Below, in pieces: positions 44,090 to 55,034 of a DNA stretch of 64,000 nt; position 1 is the stretch's first letter, and each line of letters opens with the position of its first letter. This stretch comes from Atherix ibis (Eukaryota; Arthropoda; Insecta; Diptera; Athericidae). Under the pieces are notes generated by a model. The model saw nothing but the letters and a program-made list of their open reading frames with translations, had not been told where the DNA came from and did not search any database. The translations under genes and the position numbers were made by a program. The stretch spans positions 2,232,770-2,296,769 of the forward strand of contig CATQJD010000001.1 in assembly GCA_958298945.1 (NCBI GenBank), in the 5' to 3' direction.

Positions 44090-44590
44090 TACTGGAAAAA
44101 TCACCGTACGAATTGTGGTACGACAAAAAGGCGAAAGTCAATCATTTGCGGATTTTCGGTTCCGAAGTATTCGTACACATTTCGAAGGAGAAACGGCAAA
44201 AGTTGGATCCGAAAACGGCAAAAGTGTGTTCGTTGGATAAGAAAATCTTTCGAAATCGTATCGAGTGTGGAATCCGGAGACGAACAAAATCGAGGTGGCT
44301 TGTGACGTGATTTGTCTTCTGAAAGAATCAATGGCCGTACTTGACATTGGTGACGTGGAGAAAAAGATCGACAAGGATGAGGACGTGTCAGATGAAAAAT
44401 TAGAGACGGATGATGCGGAATCCGGATGAAAGCAATGATAGCTACAAGGCGCGATTGGTAGTGCGGGGATTCACGCAGGAATATGGGCGCACTACCAATC
44501 GCGCCTTGTAGCTATCATTGCTATGTGCGGGGATTCACGCAGGAATATGGGCGCACTACTAATCGCGCCTTGTAGCTATCATCATTATCA
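44090..44590 (+). pseudogene. Copia integrase C-terminal end and RT start
   Basis: Resumes exactly where copia was cut: TVLEKSPYELWYDKKAKVNH, RIFGSEVFVHISKEKRQKLD, then after a frameshift YRVWNPETNKIEVACDV. Next comes YKARLVVRGFTQEYG (copia RT entry block), which is followed by an inverted and then a direct duplication that shatter the code. Confidence 0.85.
44431..44583. repeat. Perfect 35-bp inverted and 64-bp direct duplication
   Basis: 44,431-44,465 is the exact complement of 44,488-44,522. The block from 44,461 is then repeated directly from 44,525 (period 64 bp, one change). The result is two consecutive copies of the copia RT-entry code and its inverse. Confidence 0.95.
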
Positions 44591-45790
44591 GAAAACATTC
44601 AGTCCCGTGGTAAAATTTACATCGATTCGAGCAATATTGGCGCTGGCGGCGTCAAAACAAATGCGGCTGCAGCAATTCGATACCAACTGGCTTTTCTGAA
44701 TGGCGATTTGGAAGAAAACGTATACATGAGCCAACCGGTCTGATATTACGATGGCAGCGGACGAGTGTGCAAGTTGTTCACGAGCTTATATGGGTTGAAG
44801 CAGGCATCGCGCTCCTGGAATAAGAAATTTACGTCGTTCATTGGCAAATTCAATTTCGTGGCCAGTGAATCGGATGCATGCGCTTTAGTGTGCAATGGGA
44901 AAAATGGAATGATGATACTTGCGATATATGTCGACGGCAGTTTAATTGCATCGGAAGACGGGAACGAAATTGTTCCAGTCATTGAACATTTGCGCAGGGA
45001 ATTCGAGGTGAAAGTGTCCGAGCTCAAATGTTTTTTGGGGTTTGAAATCGAGCAGCGATCGGACGGATCGATTCAAGTAAATCAGCAGATGTATGCAAGA
45101 AGACTGCTCGACCGTTTTGGCATGGCAGATTATAATGGTGTTGCTACACCATCGGACAGTGCACAAAATCTTGGCGATTTTGATGCAGACGGAAAAATAA
45201 ATTTTCCGTATCGTGAGGCAATCGGTAGTTTGATGTATTTGGGCGTGGTTACGCGTCCAGACATCAGTTTTGCTGTTGGCAGCGTAAGTGGTCACTTGGA
45301 GAAACCGACGCCGGCACATGTGAATGCGGTTAAACGCATTTTAAAATACGTCAAGGGAACGGCGGCTATGGGAATCCGTTTTGAAGGCAAAATCAGGTTG
45401 GATTTGTGCGGTTACAGCGATGCAGATTATGCAGCAGATATCGATATCAGGCGATCGACGTCGGGATATGTAATCATGTTTGGCAACAGCGTTGTCAGTT
45501 GGGGCTCAGAGCGTCAAAAGTCGGTGGCGCTATCAATAATGGAGTCCGAATACATGGCGGCATCGAATGCAATAAAAGAATTGGTGTAGCTGCGTCGATT
45601 GTTGTTCGAAATATTGTCAGCAGATTTGGACTAACCAACGTTCTTTATGGACAATCAAAGCGCGATTCGACTCGTGAGGAATCCGGAATTCGATAAGAGG
45701 ACAAAGCATATCGACGTACGATATCATTTGATCTACGAGAGGTACGAAGACGGATTTTCCGATTTGCAATACGTGGTGACGTAAATACAG
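44591..45790 (+). pseudogene. Copia reverse transcriptase and RNase H
   Basis: Blocks: FSPVVKFTSIRAILALAASK, LQQFDTNWLF, then the open frame 44,765-45,589 with VCKLFTSLYGLKQASRSWNK, LAIYVDGSLIASED, LKCFLGFEIEQRSDGSIQVN, ATPSDSAQNLGD, YREAIGSLMYLGVVTRPDIS, YVKGTAAMGIRF, GYSDADYAADIDIRRSTSGY and SIMESEYMAASNAIKELV. After one stop come FMDNQSAIRLVRNPEF and KHIDVRYHLIYERYEDG. The catalytic YVDD box reads YVDG, so the second active-site Asp is lost. RNase H Asp/Glu motifs (SDAD, MESEY, DNQSA) remain. Confidence 0.9.
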
Positions 45791-45837
45791 AAGGAACTCT
45801 ACTCAACAAGAATTCTATTTTATTAAGAACAAGTTTT

Positions 45838-46145
45838 AAAAATTACTCAACAACAATACCACTCCACATATAGAAATTTAATATACCTCATTGGAACTTG
45901 TAATTTGTAAAGACGACATCTATACCACACATTATATTCAAATTTGAACCCATTATTATATATAATATAGACGACTACGTGAATGAGTTACATATAAAAC
46001 CTAAGCGGGTATTATCAATAGCTAGAGATCGACTAATGCGGAGAGAATTAAATGAAAATAAGGATAAAATTAATATTTTAGTTTACTTTAAACGCGGAAT
46101 TCGTAAAAATAACGAAATCCTATACGTGGGCTCTTCCAGATAATG
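45838..46145 (+). pseudogene. 412-like gypsy integrase C-terminal fragment
   Basis: NNTTPHIEI-YTSLELVICK then, after shifts, IDDYVNELHIKPKRVLSIAR and LMRRELNENKDK: the same region as 20,255-20,460 of gypsy A. Truncated upstream where copia ends. Confidence 0.7.
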
Positions 46146-46908
46146 AACAAAAATTATTGAATAAAATATAAAAATGCAATGTTCAAATACAATATGTATA
46201 TATTATATATATAATATTTAAAAAGAATAAATAAAAAATATATATATCGTGATATATATATATTTATATTAAATGTTAGCTGTGATAAGTACCATGAACA
46301 TGACACTTAAATATAAGAGAAATATGTAAAATTAAAATTAAAATAATGATTCAAATGTAAAGAGATAACAGTACATAAATGAATAACAGTAGAAAGAAAT
46401 ATAACATTCTCCATTTAAATGAAAATAAAATATATGTAAAATTTAGGACAAATAAAAAAAACATATTCATTAGCATATAATAATAAGCAAATATGATACT
46501 TCAACAAAAAAACATTAAGAATTTTTTTAAAATGTAAGAAATTTCAAATCTCTTTTGCAAAACACGGAAAAGTTTACAGCGTGTATGGAGCTATATCTTC
46601 TTTTAAAATATGAAATTTAACTCTAAAAAAATAATTTTGTTCTTCTAGATTCAAATAAAATTTTCTTTTTGTACCAGTGGGATGTTATAGTAACTGACAT
46701 TAGTTATCATTACGCGTGTAATAAGTTGGAGTTCTAATTGAATTATTTATCTATTGCATAAACCATATTACCAAATAAAAACTCATGACTACTACATGGA
46801 CATATTTAACATTAGACTCATTACACACTCCTTTTTTCTTTTTCTTTTTAATAATATAACTCAGTATTATTATTTGACCATGACAATATTCGCCTCAGTC
46901 AAAACCAT
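46146..46908. other. AT-rich gypsy 3' end/LTR remnant
   Basis: Contains an AT-alternating stretch (46,237-46,272) and the tagattcaaataaaattttc motif near 46,648 shared with other 412-like ends. A 71-codon frame at 46,754-46,969 has no motif. Confidence 0.4.
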
Positions 46909-47859
46909 ATGGCCCGGTTTTTCATTCAGAGTTGAAATATTGGATTTGTTAAACTTAAACCAAATTTAAACCCATGACTTAAACCACTGGCGCTTCCGAG
47001 TAAAGTTACACGTAACGTTTAACTAAACCAAGGTCAACTTTTGGTCGCCTTTTTTGTTGACTACTGTAAACTTCAAAACTATGCATTTTATTGACAAAAC
47101 ACTATCGGCGTCTGAAAAATATTTCGAAATAAAATGAAAAGTGAAGAAACCGCGTAACAAATAGAAGTAGTGGCAAAATATAAACACATTAGAGAGAACA
47201 AAAAAAAACCGCGCAGCAAGAAAGACAATTATATGCAACTGGTTGTGGAAGTTCCGTACCAGTAATCATAACTGAGGTGGATAATTTTGTTCACTAAATG
47301 TTACAAAAAAATTACTGGTTTTCCATGCACTTTTTAATAGTGACAGCGTTGATCCAGAAAATGTTCAATCAACTAGTGCAGAAAAATAAAGTAATTTTGT
47401 GTCTGAAGGTTATTCAATAAGTTTCGAATAAGGGGAAAAATAAAAATAGTTTCAAATTTATAGTGTTTTACATTCAGAAGAAATAATGGAGAAACCGAAC
47501 AAATCTGCATAGTCACACGAGGCCATAAAAGCACAAGCACAATTTTCAACCCGACGCGGATATTACAGACAAAGGATTCACGCGATGACAAGTGGTAGGT
47601 GAAAAACACCAGCTGAAGATACTATGCTATTAAGCATGAATTAAGAACAGAAATCTACAAAAAATGTAGGGTTAAATTATAAATGTAGAGATAAATAAAC
47701 AAAACTTTAAATAAAATATTTTTTTACTAAATAGTGATTTATTATTCAAGAATTTAAATTTCATTATTTCATCATCAATTTTTAATATCTAAATAAAATA
47801 ATTTACGGTTTCTCGTCGTGTCTCTATCCTTTCAGGTGCTTCCAAACAAGAGTTGTCTA

Positions 47860-48160
47860 CGTGCAATTATATAAAGCTGATAGGTCGATTTCATTTTGCT
47901 CAAAACAAATATTATGTAACATAGCGGTTGCTAATATAATAGATTTTGTTGTATCCAATTTTAGACGTAGTTCTAAGCCTAAAAAAGGAAACCGATAGTA
48001 CCATCAATCATATTGATTTTGTGGCAATCGCCGAATAGCCTTTTCACAGGATTTCTGGCCATCGGGCGACATTTAAAATATTTAGCTGAGCAGCAAAAAT
48101 TGCCTGAACGTTCAGTGAAAAAATCCTTTCCTATTCCGAAATATTTCACGGGTCTGACCA
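47860..48160 (-). pseudogene. Harbinger transposase DDE-region fragment
   Basis: Minus strand: INMIDGTIG (the IDGT motif holding a catalytic Asp) and, after an internal deletion, LGLELRLKLDTTKSIILATA then MLHNICFEQNEID, the conserved end of Harbinger DDE domains (ACAxLHNI). In between is ARNPVKRLFG. Catalytic set incomplete. Confidence 0.65.
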
Positions 48161-48559
48161 CCTACACACATTTTTTTAATGCCAATATCCAAGTTTACTG
48201 TTATGGACGTAAACGTATTTGTTTACTGTGAATGACTGGCCTATATCAACATGTATGCTTATTTTTATGAACAAGTTATCACTGCATTCACACTTGGAAT
48301 ATGAAGACATTCAGGAAGAAATTTCTTCTATTTATTCACACATGGCATTTCTCGCTATGTACAGTCTAGTTATATATAAGATAACGATTATGCATATAGA
48401 TTTAAGAATATATAAATACCAAAGATTAGGAGAAATGGATTCATTTAAAGATATCAACTCAATAAAAACAATAATTATAATAACTGGTATGTATCATTTA
48501 ACAAGGCAAAGTGACGCGGCCTCATCATTAGAGGATCTTGTATAGAACCCATCGTTAAA

Positions 48560-48800
48560 AACTTAACTTTTATTTACAAAATCACTGCCAAAGACGAAAA
48601 TGCCTTAAAACTTAATCTGAGCGGTGAAATTAACTTCGACGAAACTAAGGGAGTTTAGAAATATAATGACAACATCCCTAGAACAGAAAATTTTTACACC
48701 GTTTCATTCCATAATCTGAAATGGTTTGGCCTCTCACCAACTTGTCTCGTTCTTCGCGCCATATTAATAAAAATACCAGCATATTCCCCGTCACATAATT
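48560..48800 (-). pseudogene. Harbinger transposase N-terminal fragment
   Basis: Minus strand reads ARRTRQVGERPNHFRLWNET, resembling the R-P-N-x-F-x-x-W-x-D start of insect Harbinger transposases, then shifts frame. Position is right for the N-terminus of the 47,860-48,160 gene. Confidence 0.5.
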
Positions 48801-49089
48801 TTTCTATATCTGAATTCATTTTCTTTTCAATAACTTTATTATCAGTTAAATAACTTTATTTTCACTATATCAAAATACACGTTTGCATTAAAAACCTAAT
48901 TGTTGATGTTATTTGTTACCTTGGCAACCGTCAGTCCTAAGAGATAACACCCAGTTAAGGTAAACTCAATGTTAGGTTGAACGCAGCAATTGTATTGGAA
49001 AATACAATTGGTCTTAGGCCTTTGGTTTAAACTTGACATTCAGTTAAACGTAGTTTAAGCTGACACTGAAAAACCAGGCCATCTTTTCG

Positions 49090-49570
49090 GAGGTCGTACT
49101 GTGTTATTAATACGTGTTGCTCTGAAATGTTTAACGACAGTGGAATCACAATTTTCGATTCTGACACAGCTCTTGAACTATGCCTAACATCAGTTCGCAT
49201 TCTTTCGATAACGATACCAAAGCATCTGTTGGTGACATTACTGGTTATTCTAGATCATTCGCCTCACAAAGGGGCGGCAGAGGTTCTTAAACTCAACAAC
49301 CCAGAACTAAAACTACTCACTGGCCATTGTCGTTTTTGCTCCGAAGAGAATAAAACGTCAAAAATTGCCCGGCATAGACTTCGGCATCTTGGTTTGGGAT
49401 TCCGTGATTTCCCGGCTAGCTACTAATTAATATTGAGGTTATATTATTATTCACCACAAAAGACCTCATTGGTCGACGTGATTTTGACTATACGCCTCTT
49501 GCTACATCTTTATATTATTATTAATATTATGCATGAACTCTCATATTCATTCCTTACAATAGTCCCGTAA
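49090..49570 (+). pseudogene. LINE ORF2 C-terminal end with 3' UTR
   Basis: 99-codon frame 49,127-49,426 contains LTGHCRFCSEENKTSKIARH and RLRHLGLGF: the C-terminal Cys/His cluster of R1/Jockey-group LINEs, with part deleted between TGH and CRFC. The following tactatacgcctcttgctac block with ttctttatatt-like sequence matches 14,300-14,345, so this is the same LINE family. Confidence 0.65.
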
Positions 49571-49589
49571 TTCCATTCGTTGGTTTTTT

Positions 49590-50400
49590 TTAATTACTAT
49601 GTTACCAACATTGCGTACCGATACTTCGCACTTTGATCTTTGTAATATTTTTGTTTTAATTTCTTTTTCCCCGTAATTGTTTTTGGCTAGTAATGAATCC
49701 TATACAAGTAATTTTGTTTTAATAAGTCTTCTAAAGAATAATTCCGATGGAGACGTACTCTACAGGTGTTTCGTTATATTCTAAAATTCGCTTCTGAAAC
49801 CCATCGATTATTTTTCGCCATTGCAACGCCTTTCCCAGTTAGTCCATTGCTCTATAGAATCGAAGACTCGAATTCAAATAGACTATTATCACATTTGATT
49901 ATACTACCCGAATGTTCTCAATATGATTGAGTAATGTCAAAAACTAAGCGAATGTTCTCAATAATGTTGTTTATTGTTTAACCGAATGGTAGTCAAGTAA
50001 TTTGAGTAGCGTCAATTATTGCCACAAAATCAATATGATTGATGGTACTGTCAAAAACTAAGCGAATGTTCTCAATAATGTGTTTCCATGTTTTATTGTT
50101 TAACCGAATGGTAGTCAAGTAATTTAAATAGAATCAATTATTGTTCGAATAAATACATAGCAACGATTTCATATGAATATTTTCGCGTTTTTTTCTGATT
50201 GTTCCGTTTAAACTTATCACAAATTGCACATGTTTCAAGAATTTCATTTAATTGTTTATTTATTCCCGGCATGGCCTTGCCAATATTTCTCAACACCGAA
50301 ATGTTATTCATGCAACCATTTTTCGATTTTATTTTGGAACTCAGATGGGATAACTAATCGCTGGTTATAGAACAATAATATATTTTCAATGTAAGATTCC
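49590..50400 (-). pseudogene. Mag-like gypsy integrase, scrambled
   Basis: Minus strand, from high to low coordinates: LFYNQRLVIPSEFQNKIEKW then GVEKYWQGHAGNK (HHCC finger region, about 50,240-50,390), a duplicated middle part, then SNGLTGKGVAMAKN (the SNG-K-E segment around the catalytic Glu) and RILEYNETPVEYVS, close to the LLEYRNTP motif of Mag/Osvaldo-side gypsy integrases, then IKTKLLV-like code. Heavily decayed; clade tentative. Confidence 0.5.
49936..50150. repeat. Tandem duplication, period 114 bp
   Basis: gtcaaaaactaagcgaatgt at 49,936 recurs at 50,050, and the homology continues through taaccgaatggtagtcaagt in both copies. It lies inside the Mag-like integrase relic. Confidence 0.8.
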
Positions 50401-50930
50401 GACCTGTTTATGAAAATACCGACTGAGATAGAGTTGATGAAATGTCAACATAGCATCAGATTCGTTTGTATTTTTTATTCCCGCTTTTTACCTTTTTGTA
50501 AAAGTTGTAGCTTGCTTCGTTTACGCCAACCATTTTACTGACAGTGAATCATACTTAATTGTGCACGTGATGAGTAATCCGCAATCAACATTTCTTTTCA
50601 GTTATATACACCACTGTCATTTTTAGGTACTTGAGAAAAAATATGTACATTGGTTAGGAATAAATTTTTATACATATAACCCCTAAAAGTTTCCATACAC
50701 ATACATTAGTTTATACGATCATTATTTTAGTCAAAAAAACACAAGGAATATAAATATTATTTATTTTCAACTGTTATTATTATTTGTATTTTTAAATATT
50801 TGGGATAATTAGCTTTTATAGCGATAAGCAATCGCTTATCGCTATATAAAACAAAAAAAGACAGTTATACATTAAATAATTATTAACAATTGAATCAGCA
50901 AATTTAAATTTAGCCATTGAGACAAGTAAA
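50401..50930. other. AT-rich spacer with a small perfect hairpin
   Basis: No confident gene. A 13-bp perfect hairpin (tatagcgataagc with its complement) lies at 50,817-50,846. From about 50,870 the stretch tgaatcagcaaatttaaatt belongs to repeat R. Confidence 0.45.
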
Positions 50931-51699
50931 GGGTTTTCGAATAAGAGTGATATGATTTCTTTTTAAAAAAAACACACACTAATTGTTAAGGAAATTCAAA
51001 TCAAGTCGTATGACATGAATAGCACGTTCAATATTGACTTCTAAAGCTTGAAGAGAGTCTGGTTTATTGCTAAAGACCAATGACTTCAAATAACCCCACA
51101 AGAAATAGTCTAATGGTGTTAAATCACAGCTTCATCGGAGATTTTCTTAAAAAAATCGTTATCGTTTTCAAGTTGTTCCAAGACAAAATCAGCAAATTCA
51201 CGACGTTAACGGTGGTCCAATGGCTTCAGTTCTTGAGTTATAACAATTTTATATGGATGCAAGCCCAAATCCTTTCTCAAAATCCGCCAGGTTGTGGTTT
51301 GAGACAGTCCCAATTCTTGAGAACGTCTTGGAATCGACAAATTGCAGTCTTCAGCAACACTTTCCTGAACAGCAGAAATATTTTTTTATTCACTTTCCTG
51401 AACAGCAGAAATATTGGCACTTGAACATTATGTAAAGAAAATGTACGCTCGAAATTTTTAATAATTCGACGAATAGCGAGCACAGTTGGACGATTATTAC
51501 GTTGAAAAGTTGCAATTGGAGAACGATTATTTTGATAATAAAATTGAATAATTTGTAAACGTTGTTCTTGGGTATTTCTCTCCATGATGAAATTGTAAAC
51601 ATTACTGAATACAGCGAAAAAAAAGACAGATCATGACATATTACAAATGGCCGAAACGTCACTTAGAAATCATATCACTCTTATTGGAAAACCCTATAC
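50931..51699 (-). mobile_element. Internally deleted Tc1/mariner-superfamily element
   Basis: About 769 bp with inverted ends: left agggttttcgaataagagtg, right reading inward agggttttccaataagagtg, continuing to atatgattt in both. Likely TA target on each side. Carries parts of a transposase on the minus strand. It sits inside repeat R. Confidence 0.8.
50985..51585 (-). pseudogene. Tc1/mariner-type transposase remnant (DUF4817 N-terminus)
   Basis: N-terminal frame 51,277-51,585: MERNTQEQRLQIIQFYYQNN, TVLAIRRIIKNFERTFSLHN, VPIFL, a helix-turn-helix start common in insect IS630-Tc1-mariner transposases. Then WRFRFQDVLKN-like code, HRRREFADFVLEQLENDNDF and KKISDEAV (near the first Asp), a large deletion, and LTPLDYFLWGYLKSLVFSNK then IERAIHVIRLD, the usual C-terminal end. 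The catalytic core is lost. Confidence 0.75.
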
Positions 51700-52560
51700 C
51701 TGCTTTCAAATTTAAAGTGCATATTAACAATGACGTCAGCATATATTTATTTAATTAAAATCAGCAAATTTAAATTTAGCTAGTGAAATAAGTACCTCAA
51801 TGGGGAGTGCGTCATTGTATTGGTAAACTATATAGTAACCTGTAGTAATAACTTTTTGGTTGGAAATGGCCCATCAATAAATAATAATAATATAAACCAC
51901 CTTGATATTATCATTATATACTACGTCCACGCGTGAAATTTGTATACCGCCAAAAGGACATTCATTCGCTTTATTTTCACATTGTATTGGCGCACACATG
52001 CAATGGAATATGAATAATAAATGAATGACTTCAGTCTGCATTTCGAAAACTATTGCCTTTTAGCAATTGTGTTCAATTAGAATTTCTAAATTCATACTGG
52101 TCTAGCATATTGACTTGGAAGTCATTATACCAACCATGCACTTATATGCATAATTGCTCTTCGCTTAAATGAAAAGTGAAATCGGCAATTATGAATCGCA
52201 ACGCTCTGGTCGTCGACTTGTTCCAACTTTATACCATATGAAGTATGGCTCTGGTCGTGACAAACTTAAAATTTATTATGTTGCATTTATAGAAATCGAA
52301 TCATCAAATAATTATTAACAATAAAATCAGCATAGATTTATTAAAATTAAAATCAGAAAATTTAAATTTAGCTTTTTTGTCGATCTGAGGAATTGGCTGA
52401 TGGAAGAAATATATATTTCTGTCATCAATGCATAAATGTATTGATGGATTATAATAGTAAAACAAAATAAACATTATCAATTATTTATGAAAGGCGTCTT
52501 TCATTTTTATTTTCGTTGGTCAACTAATAAGTAATAATATTAATATAAACCATCTTAAGC
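51700..52560 (-). repeat. Unclassified interspersed repeat R, copies 2 and 3
   Basis: 52,075-52,560 is the reverse complement relative of 23,915-24,470. A second end-like stretch (aataataatataaaccacct at 51,885) in the same orientation starts a further partial copy reaching into 50,870, itself split by the Tc1/mariner-type element. Confidence 0.55.
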
Positions 52561-53518
52561 ACTACAATGGTTTGATTTTAATATGTTTCAATTTCCCACA
52601 GTCTCTAATTGATGTAATTATTGCTTCTCTTGCACATCGACGCACAAGATAGAGGTCTCTGCTAATTTAGGAATTTTATGTGTACAACTCTATTAATATG
52701 GAATAATGAATCTCATTGAGATACTACAGATGCAAATAAGCCAACAATTCTGACATCAGCCCTATAAGGTTATGGAAAGTTTTCAGATATTGACAGGGAC
52801 AACTAAATGTCGTTTTCTTTGGTAAATATTGAACACAATTCCGACGATGACGATCGCTGTATCAAAACTATGAAACCTTAGCATGCAGAAAATTTTTCTT
52901 TCCAGATTCTTTTTTAAAAAAATTAGCTTATGTACAAAATTGGCTATTCTATTAGATGCATTTTTATGGAACCAACTAAATAAACTAATTTCAAAACTTT
53001 CTAAACATAAAAATAAATATTAATACAATATGGTTAGAGGCTTTGTATTCCAAAGTTTCTAAAAACTCTTTAACTTGTTGCCGTCCTTTGTCCGTTTTCC
53101 TGTCTATTCAGTTCTTTTTTCCCTTCGCATTGGATCATAGTAGAAAATTAATTTGCATTTTTATATATTTATCACTTCACCTAGAGTGCCGCTCTACTTG
53201 ATATTTATTATTTCAACCATATTTGATTATTCAGCCGAAGGATAAATAAAAATTTTTTTTGACTAATCTGCCAAAAGACATATAATTTATTGCATATTTT
53301 CCATATTTAAATAACAAATGAAAACATAAGCATGCACTTTTTTCAACTGGTAAATTCTGAAGTAAATAATTTCTTTACTTAATTTTTTTTTTTATACCAG
53401 AAAGAATATATACCAGAGAATATAGTAAAAATAAACAATAAATGATGAAGAGATTTCTTCCGACTAAAACATTCTTCCCATTCTTCTGAACACAAAATTT
53501 TTGACGTTTCAGCCGACA
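52561..53518. other. Unassigned AT-rich stretch
   Basis: No coding motif recognised on either strand. The minus-strand frame 53,379-53,693 overlaps P-like repeat DNA and two foldbacks, so it is not taken as a gene. Confidence 0.4.
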
Positions 53519-53632
53519 TGTGTTCAACACAAAAACCAAAAAACCTTAGCCTTCGGTTTTTGTGTTGAACACACAATTGCCAACAAAATTGGACAGAATT
53601 AACACTAATTCTGTCCAAATTTTGTTGGCAAT
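53519..53632. repeat. Two adjacent foldbacks at the P-like copy 2 end
   Basis: Hairpin 1: 53,519-53,537 with 53,555-53,573, perfect 19 bp. Hairpin 2: 53,576-53,601 with 53,606-53,632, 26 bp with one extra base. The second replaces the normal P-like terminus. Confidence 0.9.
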
Positions 53633-55034
53633 ACATTCGTAGAACGTACACACATGCAATACAACAGAAACGGCGTAAATCATTGGGAGCCAACTTTAAA
53701 CTTCAGTTTGAAGCGGTTCGTTCAAAACCATTTTCATATGTGATGTCATTTATGCGTAAATAAATAGATATTTTAATATTGCGGATTTTGTTGTTTGATG
53801 GAATTAGTTTTGGAAATTTATAATAAAACGCAGTATTATATTTTAAAATATTATTTATTTATTAGATATTTCACTATATATTATTTATTAAAATAGAATT
53901 ATAAAGTGGAAGAGCATATAAAAATATAAATTGTAAGTTATTTGATTATATGAAAACAATTGCACAATAAGATGTTAATCGTACACAATATTAAAGAAAA
54001 TTCTTTAAAACTAAATTACAAGATGAAGAATTTAATGTACTTAAAAAATTAATAACTAATATTCTAAAAAAAAAAAAAATAACAATATAATGTATTGTAG
54101 TAAATACATTATAACATGGTCTAATAGAGCAAACAAAACAAATTTATTTAAATATTACGCCTACCGAAGAATATACTTTATTTTAACACAACGAAAACAG
54201 CAATGGAAAAAGACTGAAAAATTCGGTTCCTTAAACATTCTTACACCCACTTTATATACACCGACACTGAACTATTTTCTGGTAAACATTGAACTGTCAA
54301 CATCGGATTGGTTTACATTTATTGAATGCCGAATTTTTCACTTTCTGGATAAAATAAATCATTCAAAACCATCTAAACACATTATAAACTAATTTTTGTT
54401 AATATCTGTAGTAAAAATGAAAATGTCAACTTACCGAACGAAAGAAATTCCCGGCTTCCTCTTTTCGTCGAATTTCTAGCTATTGCTAATAAATTACTTT
54501 ATTTTTTGAAATAAAAACTTCATATTAAGTTTTATTAACAATATAACTATTTGTAAAAATACTTACTTTTTCGTAAATACTTGTAAATATGTTTAAAAAA
54601 AACACTTTCCGATGTGCCAAAATAAAACTTCACAAATGACAAGAATAGCTCTTAAGTTTCCACTTTCATGGAGAATTAAAGTTTTCGAACTCTCCGAAAG
54701 TCTACAAAATTGAGGCGCTTTATATTTGGTTGATATTTACGAAATGAATAATAAACCTAAAATAGAATTCCATTTCGTATCAAAAGATTGTACAAAAAAT
54801 AAAAATTGCCTATCGTTGTATGTAAATTGCATTTTTGTTCCCAATAAGTGAATTAAAATGAATATAAATTATTCTTTTGCAATTCAATAAATTTCTATTA
54901 CGACATCTAGATGGCAGTGGGTGTCATATCTACATAAAAAAAATTTGACAGCAATAACCTTTTGTAATAATTTGGACACAAAAATGCGTATACATATACG
55001 GTAGGGGCCTATCCAGGTATTCTTTAATTTAAAG
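53606..55034 (-). mobile_element. P-superfamily-like element, copy 2 (minus)
   Basis: Minus-strand relative of copy 1 along its length (for example ggcgtaaatcattgggagcc at 53,671 equals the complement of 21,964-21,984). The right end is a recognisable terminus (tccaggtattctttaattta then aag at 55,034). The left terminus is lost and replaced by a foldback. It carries a degraded THAP exon at about 54,430-54,480 on the minus strand (KRKPGISFVR followed by a gtaag donor). Confidence 0.8.

Larger units (their letters stand above)
39881..45790 (+). mobile_element. Ty1/copia retrotransposon, split by an R1-clade LINE
   Basis: Gag, zinc knuckle, protease, integrase, RT and RNase H follow in copia order (integrase before RT). 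A 1,991-bp LINE sits within integrase with a 16-bp target duplication. LTRs are not recognised: the 5' leader starts after the duplication at 39,774-39,880, and the 3' end is cut by a gypsy fragment at about 45,838. G+C is clearly higher than in the neighbouring gypsy relics. Dead: stops, frameshifts, two palindromic insertions and a changed catalytic residue. Confidence 0.9.
46909..49083 (-). mobile_element. PIF/Harbinger-type DNA transposon, decayed
   Basis: Ends are inverted: left tggcccggtttttcattcag (46,911), right, reading inward, tggcctggtttttcagtgtc (from about 49,082); more distant inverted matches (ttaaacttaaacc / taaacttgacattcagttaaac) extend this. About 2.17 kb. Minus-strand code inside matches Harbinger transposase in two places (see the two pseudogene entries). 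Target duplication not clear. The TIRs differ from the Harbinger family at 57.6 kb. Confidence 0.7.

Noticed and set aside
49590..50400. Calling the scrambled integrase a BEL/Pao or retroviral gene
   Set aside because: The LEYNETP and SNG motifs fit Mag/Osvaldo-side gypsy better; no Pao protease or env-like code nearby.
53379..53693. 104-codon minus-strand open frame at the P-like copy 2 edge
   Set aside because: It runs through two foldbacks and repeat DNA shared with copies 1 and 3, which lack the frame.
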